A stretch of DNA of 48,474 nt from Vulcanibacillus modesticaldus (GTDB taxonomy: Bacteria > Bacillota > Bacilli > Tepidibacillales > Tepidibacillaceae): positions 1-48,474 of the forward strand of contig NZ_MIJF01000006.1 of assembly GCF_001730235.1 (NCBI RefSeq), written 5' to 3'. A program made the translations under genes and the position numbers. Of the stretch, positions 9,021 through 18,885 are shown one piece after another. How positions within the stretch are numbered: position 1 is the first letter of the stretch; each line of letters opens with the position of its first letter. Under the pieces are notes generated by a model that was not told the DNA's origin, made no database searches, and saw nothing but the letters and a program-made list of their open reading frames with translations.

Positions 9021-11465
9021 ATGGGAGCAACAAAAGTAGAAGCAAAAACAACCAAACAGATGTCCCTAAAGATTCATGGGATGACCTGTGCCAACTGTGC
9101 TTTAAAGATTGAGAAAAGTTTAAAGAAGCTTCCTGGTGTCTCAGATGCCAACGTCAACTTTGCCGTTGAAAAGGCTACTGTGATATATAACCCAGACGAA
9201 GCAAACCCTGCTCAATTTGAAGAAATTATCAATAAGCTGGGTTATTCTGTTCCAAAGTCAAGGGTTAAATTAAAGATTGTTGGAATGACCTGTGCTAACT
9301 GTGCACAAAAAATCGAAAAGAAACTAAATAGCCTCGATGGCGTTTCATCAGCTACCGTAAACTTTGGAATGGAGATGGCAATGGTAGAATATAACGAAAA
9401 TGTTATTACTGTTGCCGAGTTAAAACAGTCTGTTCAAAAATTAGGATATGAGGCATTTTCTACTGATGAAGAAGGCTCCGCGGATGCGGAAAGAGAAGCT
9501 AGAGAACGTGAAATTGCAAAGCAAAAGAGACTGTTCATCTTCTCTGCTGTTCTCTCAGCACCTCTCGTTCTTTATATGTTCGCAGAGATCTTTTCATGGA
9601 ACTTGCCGTCCATATTCTTTAATAAATATTTTCAGCTAATCCTAGCAACACCTATTCAATTTTATGCTGGATGGCAATTCTACGTTGATTCTTACCACAA
9701 CTTAAAAAATAAGTCAGCCAATATGTCTGTACTTATTGCTTTAGGAACCTCAGCTGCTTACCTTTATAGTATTCTCGCCACATTCTGGGGAGATGTTATT
9801 GGAGAAACAACGGTTTATTATGAAACTGCTGCCGTTATCATTACTTTAATTATCTTAGGTAAGCTTCTTGAAGCAGTTGCTAAGGGTCGAACTTCTGAAG
9901 CTATTAAAAAATTGATGGGATTACAAGCAAAAACCGCTCGTGTCATTCGTGATGGCGAAGAAATGGATATTGCTATCGAAGATGTAATTGTAGATGATAT
10001 TATTGTCGTTCGTCCTGGAGAAAAGGTTCCTGTTGACGGTATTATAGTCGATGGTTCTTCCAGTTTAGATGAATCCATGATCACAGGAGAAAGTATTCCT
10101 GTAGAGAAAAAGGTTGGCGATGAGGTAATTGGAGCAACTATAAACAAGCATGGTACTTTTAAATTCAAGGCAACAAAGGTAGGTAAAGATACTGCTCTTG
10201 CTCAGATCATTAAGATTGTTGAAGATGCCCAAGGCTCCAAAGCGCCTATTCAAAGAATGGCAGATAAGATTTCATCCTACTTTGTACCTGCGGTTGTACT
10301 TATCGCTGTTCTAACTTTCACAATTTGGTATCTAATTACTGGCGATTTAACTAGCTCTCTTCTTTATGCAACAGCTGTTCTGGTAATCGCCTGCCCATGT
10401 GCTTTAGGTTTAGCTACACCAACCGCAGTTATGGTCGGTACTGGTAAAGGTGCGGAAAACGGTATCCTGATTAAAGGCGGCGAACATCTTGAAAATGCCT
10501 ATAAGACTCAAGTGATAATCCTTGATAAAACCGGAACGATCACCAAAGGGGAACCTGAGCTAACAGATATCATTTCTTTGTCCAAGGAATGGAATGAAGA
10601 AAAATTATTGAGAATTACCGCATCTGCGGAAAAAAATTCTGAACATCCATTGGCTGAAGCGATTGTAGCAGGTGCTAAGGCTAGAGGAAGTCAATTGGTA
10701 GATCCTGAATCTTTTCACGCAATTCCAGGTCATGGAATTGAAGCTACAGTTGAAGGATACCATGTATATGTTGGTACTAGAAAATTAATGAATGAAAAGA
10801 ATATCTCATATTCTGAGCATGAAAAGGATATGGAGAAATTAGAGAATGATGGAAAAACAGCAATGTTGATTGCCATAAATAATCAGTTAGTTGGTTTAGT
10901 GGCTGTTGCAGATACTGTAAAGGATACTTCTGCAGAAGCTATTGAAGCTCTACAAAAAATGGGACTAAGGGTAATGATGATTACAGGTGATAATGTTAGA
11001 ACTGCTCAAGCTATTGCCCGTCAAGTAGGTCTTAAACCTGAAGATGTCTTAGCCGAAGTTCTGCCTGAAGACAAAGCTTCCAATGTCGATAAGTTGAAAA
11101 AAGAAGGCTACGTTGTGGCAATGGTTGGTGACGGTATTAACGATGCCCCTGCCCTCGCTTCTGCCGATATCGGAATTGCGATTGGAACTGGTACCGATGT
11201 TGCTATGGAAGCAGCTGATATCACCCTCATGCGAGGTGATTTACGAGGCATTGTAGCTGCTATTCGCTTAAGTCGTCAGACCATGAGAAAGGCAAAGCAA
11301 AATCTATTCTGGGCGCTCATTTATAATACATTAGGCATACCTATCGCAGCTTTAGGTTTCTTAAGTCCTGTGCTTGCTGGAGCAGCTATGGCCTTCAGTT
11401 CAGTATCAGTTGTTACCAACTCAACTTTACTAAAAAGCTTTGACCCCATGAAAGGGTTTAAATAA
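9021..11465 (+). CDS. copA: Copper-exporting P1B-type ATPase CopA
   Basis: This is an 814-residue heavy-metal P-type ATPase that pumps Cu(I) out across the membrane. Two N-terminal HMA domains carry GMTCANC (Cys23/Cys26 and Cys91/Cys94). The transmembrane CPC motif is at 458-460, the phosphorylation motif DKTGT starts at Asp502, SEHPLAEAI is the P1B nucleotide-domain signature, and GDGINDAP starts at 703. The length is normal for Firmicute CopA. AAAGGAGG precedes the ATG. It is followed 32 bases later by copZ, forming a copper-efflux operon behind a CsoR-type operator. Codon use is somewhat less AT-rich than the accessory genes to its left. Confidence 0.97.
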   Translation: MGATKVEAKTTKQMSLKIHGMTCANCALKIEKSLKKLPGVSDANVNFAVEKATVIYNPDEANPAQFEEIINKLGYSVPKSRVKLKIVGMTCANCAQKIEKKLNSLDGVSSATVNFGMEMAMVEYNENVITVAELKQSVQKLGYEAFSTDEEGSADAEREAREREIAKQKRLFIFSAVLSAPLVLYMFAEIFSWNLPSIFFNKYFQLILATPIQFYAGWQFYVDSYHNLKNKSANMSVLIALGTSAAYLYSILATFWGDVIGETTVYYETAAVIITLIILGKLLEAVAKGRTSEAIKKLMGLQAKTARVIRDGEEMDIAIEDVIVDDIIVVRPGEKVPVDGIIVDGSSSLDESMITGESIPVEKKVGDEVIGATINKHGTFKFKATKVGKDTALAQIIKIVEDAQGSKAPIQRMADKISSYFVPAVVLIAVLTFTIWYLITGDLTSSLLYATAVLVIACPCALGLATPTAVMVGTGKGAENGILIKGGEHLENAYKTQVIILDKTGTITKGEPELTDIISLSKEWNEEKLLRITASAEKNSEHPLAEAIVAGAKARGSQLVDPESFHAIPGHGIEATVEGYHVYVGTRKLMNEKNISYSEHEKDMEKLENDGKTAMLIAINNQLVGLVAVADTVKDTSAEAIEALQKMGLRVMMITGDNVRTAQAIARQVGLKPEDVLAEVLPEDKASNVDKLKKEGYVVAMVGDGINDAPALASADIGIAIGTGTDVAMEAADITLMRGDLRGIVAAIRLSRQTMRKAKQNLFWALIYNTLGIPIAALGFLSPVLAGAAMAFSSVSVVTNSTLLKSFDPMKGFK

Positions 11466-11497
11466 AATAAAAATATTTATTTAAGGAGGAATTCATA

Positions 11498-11728
11498 ATG
11501 GGATGTTGTAGTAGCCATAATGAAACAAAAATAACTTTAACTGTAGAGGGAATGACATGCGGACACTGCAAAAGCAGTATTGAAAAAGCTCTAAGCGAAC
11601 TAGACGGAGTTAAATCCGCTGTTGTTGACATCGAAGCTAAAAAAGTAGACGTTTCTTACGACAGCGGCAAAGTAACTGTTGATGCCATAAAGGCAGCTAT
11701 CGAAGATGCTGGCTACAGCGTTGCTTAA
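11498..11728 (+). CDS. copZ: Copper chaperone CopZ
   Basis: The 76-residue product is one HMA domain with GMTCGHC (Cys21 and Cys24) and the usual beta-alpha-beta-beta-alpha-beta pattern. It delivers Cu(I) in the cytosol, typically to CopA or CsoR. The N-terminus has an extra CCSSH segment that could add metal ligands, which is not usual in the 69-residue B. subtilis protein. AAGGAGG lies upstream of the ATG, and the gene is co-oriented with copA. Confidence 0.93.
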   Translation: MGCCSSHNETKITLTVEGMTCGHCKSSIEKALSELDGVKSAVVDIEAKKVDVSYDSGKVTVDAIKAAIEDAGYSVA

Positions 11729-11743
11729 ATTAATTGAGTATTA

Positions 11744-11782
11744 GAAAAGGGAAGAACATTTCGTTCCTCCCTTTTCTTTTTT
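11744..11782. terminator. Bidirectional terminator between copZ and deoD
   Basis: GAAAAGGGAAGAAC and GTTCCTCCCTTTTC form a long stem around ATTTC with a T run to the right and A-rich sequence to the left. It can end copA-copZ transcription and also serve deoD on the other strand. Confidence 0.85.
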
Positions 11783-12483
11783 TATTCTGCTAACTCTAGA
11801 GCAATTTCAATCATTTGACTGAATGTTTCTTGACGCTCTTGAGCGCTTGTTTCTTCTCCAGTAACCAAACTATCACTAACAGTTAGTAGCGTTAGGGCAT
11901 TTACTCCAAATTTGGATGCTAGCGTATACAGACCTGCGGTCTCCATTTCCACAGCTAATGCGCCAAATTCAGCCCAAATTTTCCAAGAATCAGGTTTATC
12001 GTTGTAGAAGGTATCAGATGTAAAGACATTACCAACTTTAACATTAATATTTTTTTCCTGGGCTTTATCATAGGCTTTCTTCAGTAATTCAAAACTTGCT
12101 GTAGGAGCATAATCCCTTCCATTAAAACGAATTTTATTAATATTAGAGTCTGTTGACGCACTCATCGCCAAAATTACATCTCTAATCTTTACATCAGGTT
12201 GAAGTGAACCACAAGTTCCAACCCTTATTAAATTTTTAACTTTGTAACTATTAATTAACTCATGTGCATAGATTGATATCGATGGTATTCCCATTCCAGT
12301 ACCCTGTACAGAAACCCTTTTTCCTTTGTAAGTACCAGTGAATCCGTACATTCCTCTTACTTCATTATATAGGGTTACGTCTTCAAGAAATGTTTCTGCA
12401 ATCCATTTAGCTCTTAACGGATCTCCGGGTAAGAGAATTGTTTCAGCTATTTGCCCTTCTTTAGCTCCAATGTGTACACTCAT
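11782..12483 (-). CDS. deoD: Purine nucleoside phosphorylase DeoD-type
   Basis: The 233-residue protein matches hexameric DeoD-type phosphorylases, which cleave purine (deoxy)nucleosides with phosphate in salvage. Visible signatures are [17 protein letters not shown] (phosphate site), [30 protein letters not shown], and VEMETAGLY (ribose/base site). The length is typical. GGAGG precedes the ATG at 12483. It is 74 bases downstream of the formate dehydrogenase subunit on the same strand, and I saw no clear terminator between them, so read-through is possible. Confidence 0.95.
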   Translation of the reverse strand: MSVHIGAKEGQIAETILLPGDPLRAKWIAETFLEDVTLYNEVRGMYGFTGTYKGKRVSVQGTGMGIPSISIYAHELINSYKVKNLIRVGTCGSLQPDVKIRDVILAMSASTDSNINKIRFNGRDYAPTASFELLKKAYDKAQEKNINVKVGNVFTSDTFYNDKPDSWKIWAEFGALAVEMETAGLYTLASKFGVNALTLLTVSDSLVTGEETSAQERQETFSQMIEIALELAE

Positions 12484-12557
12484 ATTATTAATACCTCCAT
12501 AAATTAGCCTTACTACGAAAGTATAACCTTAATGTAATAAATTATGCAATTGTAAAA

Positions 12558-15236
12558 TCATATTTTTTCTACCTTAACTGCAGCAACTTTGTATTCTCCT
12601 GTATGACTCACGGGGTCATATACACCGTTAGTTAAGACGTTAGTAGGAACATCTCGATAATGGAATGACATCCATATTGTCCCTTCTGTTACCCGATCCG
12701 TTATTTCAAAACTAGTAATTACTTCTCCCCTTCTTGAGGTAATTTTAATTTTATCTCCTTTTTTGATACCTAATCGTTTAGCATCTTTTGGGTTTACCAT
12801 TGCTAATTCCTCCGGATGATATTCACTCAAGCTAGAGGAATACTGAGTAGTTAAGTTGTAATGGTAAAACCTTCTACCGGTAGATAAATAATATGGATAT
12901 TCTTCATCAGGTAATTCAGCAGGAGGAATATGATCAATTCCAATGAAGACTCCTTTTCCTTTGGTGAATTTTCCAACATGAAGAACTTCAGTGCCTGGAT
13001 GATCCTTTGTAGGACAAGGCCAGTGTAAGCCATTTTTGTCTAGGCGTTGGTAATCCATACCGGCATAGATGTGTGTGAGCGATGCCATCTCATCAAAAAT
13101 CTCTGAAGCAGATTGATAATGCATTTCGTAGCCCATCCGTGAAGATAATTCACAGATAATTTGCCAATCCGGTTTGGAATTACCTATTGGATCAATGGCC
13201 TTACGAACCCTTTGAACCCTACGTTCAGAGTTAGTAAAGGTACCATCCTTCTCCGCAAAGCTTGATGCTGGTAAAATCACATCTGCTAGACGTGCCGTCT
13301 CATTCATAAAAATATCTTGAACTACTAGAAAATCTAAGTTTTCTAGCGCTTTTCGGACATGATTGCTATCCGGATCACTTAGTACTGGGTCTTCACCCAT
13401 AATATACATTCCTCGAATAATACCGTTTACTGCATCATCAAACATCTCAGGTATTGTTAGACCAACTTTATCAGATAACTCCACACCCCATGCTTTAGAA
13501 AATTTCTGACGGGCTTCTTTATTGAATACTTTTTGGTACCCTGGGAATACATCAGGTAAACTACCCATATCACATGCACCTTGGACGTTATTCTGGCCAC
13601 GCAAGGGATTTACGCCCACATTTTTACGACCTAAGTGACCAGTCAACATTGCTAAATTTGCTATGTTTATTACATTATTCGTACCCGTAACATGTTCTGT
13701 AATTCCTAGAGTGTAACATATTGAAGCTTCGTAAGTATTTGCATATAGACGTGCAGCTTGATAAAGCAGTTCCTCATTAACTCCGGTAATTTTAGCAACC
13801 TCACTAGGCGGATAATTCTCAACTGTTGCTATTAACTCTTCAAAATTTTCGGTTTTACTCTTTACAAACTCTTTATCCCACAACTCTTCTTTGATAATAA
13901 TATGCATTAATCCATTCAATAGCGGAATGTCTGTACCAGGAATTAATGGAAGCCAAATATCGGCAATGTCTGCCATTTCAGTCCTTCTTGGATCAGCAAC
14001 AATTAATTTAGCACCATTACGAATAGCTTTTCTCATTTTTAAAGCAAGTACTGGATGTGCTTCTGTTGGATTAGAACCGATTAAAAAAATCAAACTGGTA
14101 TTTTCAATATCTTTAAAGGAGTTAGTCATAGCTCCACTACCAAATGAAGCGGCAAGACCTGCCACTGTTGGAGCATGTCAAGTACGAGCACAGTGATCTA
14201 TATTATTATTACCTATTACTGCCCGTACGAATTTTTGCATTAAATAATTTTCCTCATTTGTACATCTAGCTGAACTTAGTACGCCTATTGACTCATTTCC
14301 ATACTCTTTCTTAATTTCTGAAAATTTTTCTGCCACAAGATTTAGAGCCTCGTCCCATGTAGCTTCTACAAATTCACCATTCTTTTTAATTAAAGGTGTC
14401 GTTAGTCTATTAGGATTATGGATATAGTCATGGCCAAATCTACCTTTTACACAAAGGTGCTTACCATTGACAGCGCTAGTTGGATTAGATGTTACCCCTA
14501 TTACTTTTCCATCTTTAACATTTAAATCAAAATTACATCCAACAGCACAGAATGAACAAGTTGTTTTCACTTTCTTTACTTCATAACTTCTTCCTTTTCC
14601 AATCATATTCTTTTCTAATAAAGCTCCAGTTGGACATACTGCTACACAACTTCCACAAAAGATGCAGTCTGATTCTGCCAATGTTAAATCTAAATCAACC
14701 GTAATTTTTGTATCGAATCCTCTGTAAGCAAAATTCAAAACATCTCTACCTTGTATTTCTGAACAAACGCGTACACATTTTCCGCAATTTATACATTTGT
14801 TCATATCTCTAACTATGAACGGATTATCTGTTTCTATTGGATAATCGTGTCTTATTCCTTGAAAAGATATCTCTTTTACATCATATTCATAGGCATATTG
14901 TTGAAGTAAACAGTTTCCATTCTTTTGACATGTCATACAATCTAATGGATGATCTGCTATTAATAATTCAAGTATCATTTTACGAGATTCTACTACGGCA
15001 GCAGATTTAGTTTTAACATTCATACCTTCTCTTACAACAGTCGTACATGATGTAGGCAAATTATTCATTCCTTCTATTTCTACCACACACATTCTACATG
15101 AGCCAGATAAACTCAACTCTGGATCATAACATAGGGCTGGAATATTAATTCCCAACTTTTCAGCGGCCTGTATGACAGTTGTACCTTCAGGTACAGTTAT
15201 CTGTTTACCATCTATCGTTAGGGTAACATTAGACAT
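12558..15236 (-). CDS. fdhA: Selenocysteine-containing formate dehydrogenase, catalytic subunit (TGA read as Sec353)
   Basis: The TGA at 14178-14180 splits the gene into two apparent ORFs, but the frame is continuous and the context is ..[25 protein letters not shown].., the active-site motif of formate dehydrogenases. The 892-residue protein has an N-terminal [2Fe-2S] domain (Cys36, 47, 50, 64), a NuoG-type His-Cys3 site (His96, Cys100, 103, 109), two [4Fe-4S] ferredoxin motifs (Cys148-158 and 191-201), the Mo/W-domain [4Fe-4S] site (Cys227, 230, 234, 262), Sec353, and the bis-MGD and C-terminal molybdopterin domains. The start at 15236 has AAGGAGAG just upstream; the ATG at 15254 overlaps the previous stop. 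It oxidises formate or reduces CO2, passing electrons to the NuoF/NuoE-like partners. Confidence 0.95.
14149..14165 (-). promoter_or_regulatory. Bacterial SECIS element
   Basis: On the minus strand GTGGCA-GGTCT-TGCCGC forms a 6-bp stem (one U-G pair) with a GGUCU loop, starting 12 bases after the selenocysteine TGA. The loop and spacing match the E. coli fdhF SECIS, whose apex also carries GGUCU. It should recruit SelB with Sec-tRNA. Confidence 0.9.
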
Positions 15237-15253
15237 TATATCTCTCCTTCTCA

Positions 15254-17107
15254 TTATATTCGTGTAATAGCATCAAACTTGCAAGCATCCATGCAAGCTC
15301 CACACTTTATACAAATTTCGGTATTGATAACATGAGGTTGTTTCTTAGTTCCCGAGATTGCACCAGTAGGACAAACCCTGGCACACGCAGTACAACCAAC
15401 GCACTTCTCTGGATCTATTCGATAATTAATTAAATTAGAACACACACCTGAAGGACATCGTTTTTCCTCAATATGTGCTAAATACTCATCCCTAAAATAT
15501 CTCAAGGTAGATAAAACTGGATTAGGTGCTGTTTGACCAAGACCGCACAACGAAGTTGTTTTCATCACTCTTGCTAGTCTTTCTAAGAGATTTAAGTCTT
15601 CTATTTTTCCTTTCCCAGCGGTAATTCTCTCTAATATTTCTAACATTCTGGTTGTTCCTTCTCGACAAGGAGTACATTTTCCACATGATTCGCTTTGGGT
15701 AAATTTTAAAAAATAACGTGCTACATCAACCATACAAGTTGATTCATCCATAACTACTAAACCACCAGACCCCATCATTGCTCCAGCTTCAATAAGAGAA
15801 TCATAATCTACAGGCAGATCTAGTAAATCTTCAGGCAAACATCCTCCAGAAGGACCACCAATTTGAACAGCTTTGAACTTTTTCCCGTCTTTAATACCTC
15901 CACCAATATCAAATATTATTTGACGCAATGTTGTACCCATTGGCACCTCTGCTAAACCTGTTTTGGCAATCTTACCAGTTAGGCTAAAAATTTTTGTACC
16001 CTTACTTTTATCAGTCCCAATAGATGAATACCATTCTACTCCTTCTCGGAAAATCAAAGAAACATTGGCGTAAGTTTCAACGTTATTGTTGTTAGTCGGA
16101 TGTTGCCACAAACCTTTTAAAGCAGGAAAAGGTGGACGTATTCTTGGCATTCCTCGTTTTCCTTCGATTGAATTTATAAGTGCAGTTTCTTCACCACATA
16201 CAAATGCTCCTGCACCTACCTTAATATGAATCTGAAAATTAAATCCCGAATCTAAAATATTATAACCTAATAGTCTTTGTTCCTTTGCTTGATTAATAGC
16301 TATTTGCAACCTCTTTATAGCTAAGGGATACTCAGCTCTAATGTAAATGTAACCTTCACTAGCTCCTATTGCGTATCCAGCGATTATCATACCTTCAATT
16401 ATTGAATGGGGATCCCCCTCTAATATACTGCGATCCATAAATGCTCCAGGATCACCTTCATCAGCGTTACAAATAATATATTTTTTTTCGCCCTTAGCAT
16501 CGCGAGTAAATTGCCATTTTTGTCCCGTAGGAAAACCTCCCCCTCCCCTACCACGTAATCCTGATCTTTTAAGATTATTTATCACCTCTTGGGGTGTTTG
16601 TTTTAGAACATTTTCTAATCCCTCATACCCTCCAGTTGCGATATATTCTTCAATATTTTCAGGATTAATCCGACCACATCTTGCTGATACTTCACGGGTT
16701 TGAAGGTGATAATACGGAGTATGTTCCATATCAGGAATAGGATGAATACTTGTTCCATCTTCAGCTAACATTTGAAATTCCGCCCACTCTATTACCGGAT
16801 TACCATTGATGATATGTTGTTCAACAATTCGCTCTACCTTCTTTGGAGTAATATCGCCATAGACAACATTCTCTTTTCCTGGAATATCCACTTCCACATT
16901 AACTTCCCTATAACACATCCCTATGCAACTCGTAATGTTTATCTCTACGTCTAAGCCATGCTTTTTAATTTCAGATATAAACTCATTCTTTACTTTCTCA
17001 GCACCTGCTGCTATTCCACAAGTTCCCATTCCGATAGAGACCCGAGGTCTATTTAGCTTGAGATATTTATAACGCAGATGATTACGCAACTCTTTTAAAC
17101 TCTTCAA
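15254..17107 (-). CDS. NuoF/HydB-like NAD(P)-binding flavoprotein subunit of formate dehydrogenase
   Basis: The 617-residue protein has a thioredoxin-like [2Fe-2S] N-terminus (Cys30, Cys61, Cys65 visible), a NuoF core with the Gly-rich NADH/FMN loop GLRGRGGGGFPTGQKW (183-198), FVCGEETALINSIEG, the [4Fe-4S] motif SCGKCTPCREG, and a C-terminal two-cluster ferredoxin domain (CVGCTACARVCP and CIKCGACMDACK). This architecture is that of HydB/HndC-type subunits of NAD-linked or bifurcating hydrogenases and formate dehydrogenases, not of respiratory NuoF. The start is TTG at 17107 with AAGGAGG seven bases upstream. It lies between the NuoE-like and FdhA genes, with an overlapping or near-overlapping arrangement on both sides. 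Confidence 0.93.
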   Translation of the reverse strand: MKSLKELRNHLRYKYLKLNRPRVSIGMGTCGIAAGAEKVKNEFISEIKKHGLDVEINITSCIGMCYREVNVEVDIPGKENVVYGDITPKKVERIVEQHIINGNPVIEWAEFQMLAEDGTSIHPIPDMEHTPYYHLQTREVSARCGRINPENIEEYIATGGYEGLENVLKQTPQEVINNLKRSGLRGRGGGGFPTGQKWQFTRDAKGEKKYIICNADEGDPGAFMDRSILEGDPHSIIEGMIIAGYAIGASEGYIYIRAEYPLAIKRLQIAINQAKEQRLLGYNILDSGFNFQIHIKVGAGAFVCGEETALINSIEGKRGMPRIRPPFPALKGLWQHPTNNNNVETYANVSLIFREGVEWYSSIGTDKSKGTKIFSLTGKIAKTGLAEVPMGTTLRQIIFDIGGGIKDGKKFKAVQIGGPSGGCLPEDLLDLPVDYDSLIEAGAMMGSGGLVVMDESTCMVDVARYFLKFTQSESCGKCTPCREGTTRMLEILERITAGKGKIEDLNLLERLARVMKTTSLCGLGQTAPNPVLSTLRYFRDEYLAHIEEKRCPSGVCSNLINYRIDPEKCVGCTACARVCPTGAISGTKKQPHVINTEICIKCGACMDACKFDAITRI

Positions 17108-17119
17108 ATTGTTACCTCC

Positions 17120-17593
17120 TTATTGAAATTGGTCGAGCAACTTACTAATTTTATCTTTTGTCACTCTTCCAAAGGTTTGCTCATCTATCATAACAACAGG
17201 CGCAAGACCACAAGCCCCTAAACAAGCAACAGGCTCTATAGTAAATCGTAAATCAGCTGTGGTTTCACCGCTTTTGATTCCTAATTCCTCTTCTATTAAC
17301 TTTAAAATATTATCACCACCACGAACATGACAAGCCGTCCCTGAACAAACTCTAATTATATGTTTACCACGGGGTTGCAAACGAAATTGTGCATAAAAAG
17401 TTGCAACACCATATACTTCGCTGTATGGAAGCTTTAAAAAATTTGCAATTTTTTTCATAGCTTCTTTCGGTAAATACCCATATATTTCTTGAGTTGCCTG
17501 CAAAATTGGAATTAATGAACCATTATGACCAACGTACATATTCAATATTTTCTCTAGATCAATATCTTTTTTATCTATTAAATTACTAATAAT
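17120..17593 (-). CDS. NuoE/HydC-like [2Fe-2S] subunit of formate dehydrogenase
   Basis: This thioredoxin-like [2Fe-2S] protein has GSLIPILQATQEIYGYLP, VYGVATFYAQF, CSGTACHVRG and CLGACGLAPV, giving the four cluster cysteines of NuoE/HydC. Its first common start is TTG at 17545 (141 residues) with only a weak ribosome site. The frame stays open upstream and AAAGGAGG (17599-17606) sits 5 bases before an ATT at 17593 and 8 before an ATT at 17590. Starting there adds about 16 residues (..SNLIDKKDIDLEKIL) that fit the usual N-terminal helix, so I prefer the rare ATT start. It is the first gene of the formate dehydrogenase operon. Confidence 0.9.
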   Translation of the reverse strand: MISNLIDKKDIDLEKILNMYVGHNGSLIPILQATQEIYGYLPKEAMKKIANFLKLPYSEVYGVATFYAQFRLQPRGKHIIRVCSGTACHVRGGDNILKLIEEELGIKSGETTADLRFTIEPVACLGACGLAPVVMIDEQTFGRVTKDKISKLLDQFQ

Positions 17594-17647
17594 CTTCTCC
17601 TCCTTTGATCGTTATTGTTATATTCGCAAATATAAAATAACAAGAAT

Positions 17648-17673
17648 AGTAAACGCTTTCATACATAATTATA
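17648..17673 (-). promoter_or_regulatory. Candidate promoter and cre site before the formate dehydrogenase operon
   Basis: On the minus strand TATAAT (17668-17673) is followed by ATGAAAGCGTTTACT (17648-17662), which fits the catabolite-responsive-element consensus WTGNAANCGNWNNCW. A site just downstream of the -10 box would allow CcpA repression. The -35 region (TATACA near 17692-17697) is weak. No ccpA is in the window. Confidence 0.45.
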
Positions 17674-17820
17674 ATACTTGTTTAAATTTTTTGTATAACA
17701 AAAAATTTTATAATTTTATAAAAATATCGAGGTATAGATATTTACTTTACTTACATAAAACTTTTTCTGATGTACATACTTATCATGAGTACAATGATTT
17801 TTATGAAAGGAGCTGATTAG

Positions 17821-17973
17821 ATGGCATTAAAAGAACAAGCAAATAAAAAAAAATCACCACGTAACAAAAATGAATTTTTACGAGATGGTAAACCGCTAGA
17901 ACAAGCAATTGTTGGCACTGAAAACATAGTTGTTGATAAAGAAAATCTAATGATTGATAAAGATGAAGAGTAG
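17821..17973 (+). CDS. Small charged protein, 50 residues
   Basis: An ATG with AAAGGAG upstream opens a 50-residue frame (MALKEQANKKKSPRNKNEFL...) that ends DKDEE. It is strongly charged, lysine-rich at the start and acidic at the end, with no hydrophobic span. It is followed by a terminator at 17992-18020, so it looks like a complete single-gene unit. I do not recognise it. The size and charge are reminiscent of small stress or spore proteins, but this is only an impression. Confidence 0.6.
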   Translation: MALKEQANKKKSPRNKNEFLRDGKPLEQAIVGTENIVVDKENLMIDKDEE

Positions 17974-17991
17974 ACGTAACCTTTTAATCGG

Positions 17992-18027
17992 TAGGCTATT
18001 GATTTAAACTCAATAGTCTATTTCTAT
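17992..18027 (+). terminator. Terminator after the 50-residue gene
   Basis: TAGGCTATTGA and TCAATAGTCTA pair with one G-U, loop TTTAAAC, followed by TTTCTATATT. It sits 18 bases after the stop codon. Confidence 0.7.
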
Positions 18028-18138
18028 ATTTAAAATATTATTAAAAATCAATAATTAAATGATTTAAATGATTAAATATTTATAATAAAATTGATATGTA
18101 ATACATGTGGAAATAAATCCAAAAAAGGAGTTATTAGA

Positions 18139-18885
18139 ATGGAATTTATCCAGATTATCTTAATTCTTATTACTGGAATCCTTGCAGGATTTTTAAATGT
18201 TATGGCGGGTGGTGGATCATTGCTAACGATGCCAGTACTAATTTTTCTAGGACTTCCATCAGCTGTCGCCAATGGTACAAATCGAATTGCACTAACAGTA
18301 CAAAATATAGTGGCTATCCTTAACTTCCGTAAAAATGGTTATTTTGACTGGAAATTTAGTTTAATGCTAGGAATTCCAGCCTTGATCGGATCGATTCTTG
18401 GGGCAAATCTAGCAATTTCTCTTCCTGACGAAGTTTTTAATAAAATTTTAGCTATTATAATGGTTATCGTTTTAATAATTACATTATGGCAACCCCACAA
18501 AAAAATTCAAGCTGCACGAGAATATCGCTCTCTGAAAAGGAATCTCATGGCAATGTTCGTTTTCTTTTTTGTTGGAGTATATGGTGGATTTGTACAAGCT
18601 GGAGTTGGATTTATCATAATTGCTAGTTTAGTCATCATAACTGGCTTACCATTAGTAAAGATAAACAGTATAAAGGTTTTTGTTGTCCTTATTTATATGT
18701 TGTCATCTCTGACGATATTTATTGTCAATAACCAAATTGACTGGAGTTTAGGGTTCACCTTAGCTATAGGTAATGGAATTGGTGGCTGGCTAGGGAGTAA
18801 GATCGCAATGGATAAGGGAGATAAGTGGATTCGCATTTTTCTTGTTATTACAGTAACATTAATGGCTATAAAACTATTTACTTAA
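18139..18885 (+). CDS. TauE/SafE family membrane exporter
   Basis: This 249-residue polytopic membrane protein belongs to the TauE/SafE (UPF0721) family, which exports sulfite, sulfoacetate and other small organosulfur anions. It has about eight hydrophobic spans and the family signatures GFLNVMAGGGSLLTMPVL and GVYGGFVQAGVGF, one in each repeat half. The ATG at 18139 has AAAGGAG upstream and is preferred to the ATG at 18091. Its 3' end overlaps the convergent racemase gene by 12 bases. The substrate cannot be told from sequence. Confidence 0.88.
   Translation: MEFIQIILILITGILAGFLNVMAGGGSLLTMPVLIFLGLPSAVANGTNRIALTVQNIVAILNFRKNGYFDWKFSLMLGIPALIGSILGANLAISLPDEVFNKILAIIMVIVLIITLWQPHKKIQAAREYRSLKRNLMAMFVFFFVGVYGGFVQAGVGFIIIASLVIITGLPLVKINSIKVFVVLIYMLSSLTIFIVNNQIDWSLGFTLAIGNGIGGWLGSKIAMDKGDKWIRIFLVITVTLMAIKLFT

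Noticed and set aside
14178-14180. Nonsense mutation or two separate genes in the formate dehydrogenase
   Set aside because: The stop is exactly at the conserved Sec position and has a SECIS hairpin after it, so it is better read as recoding.
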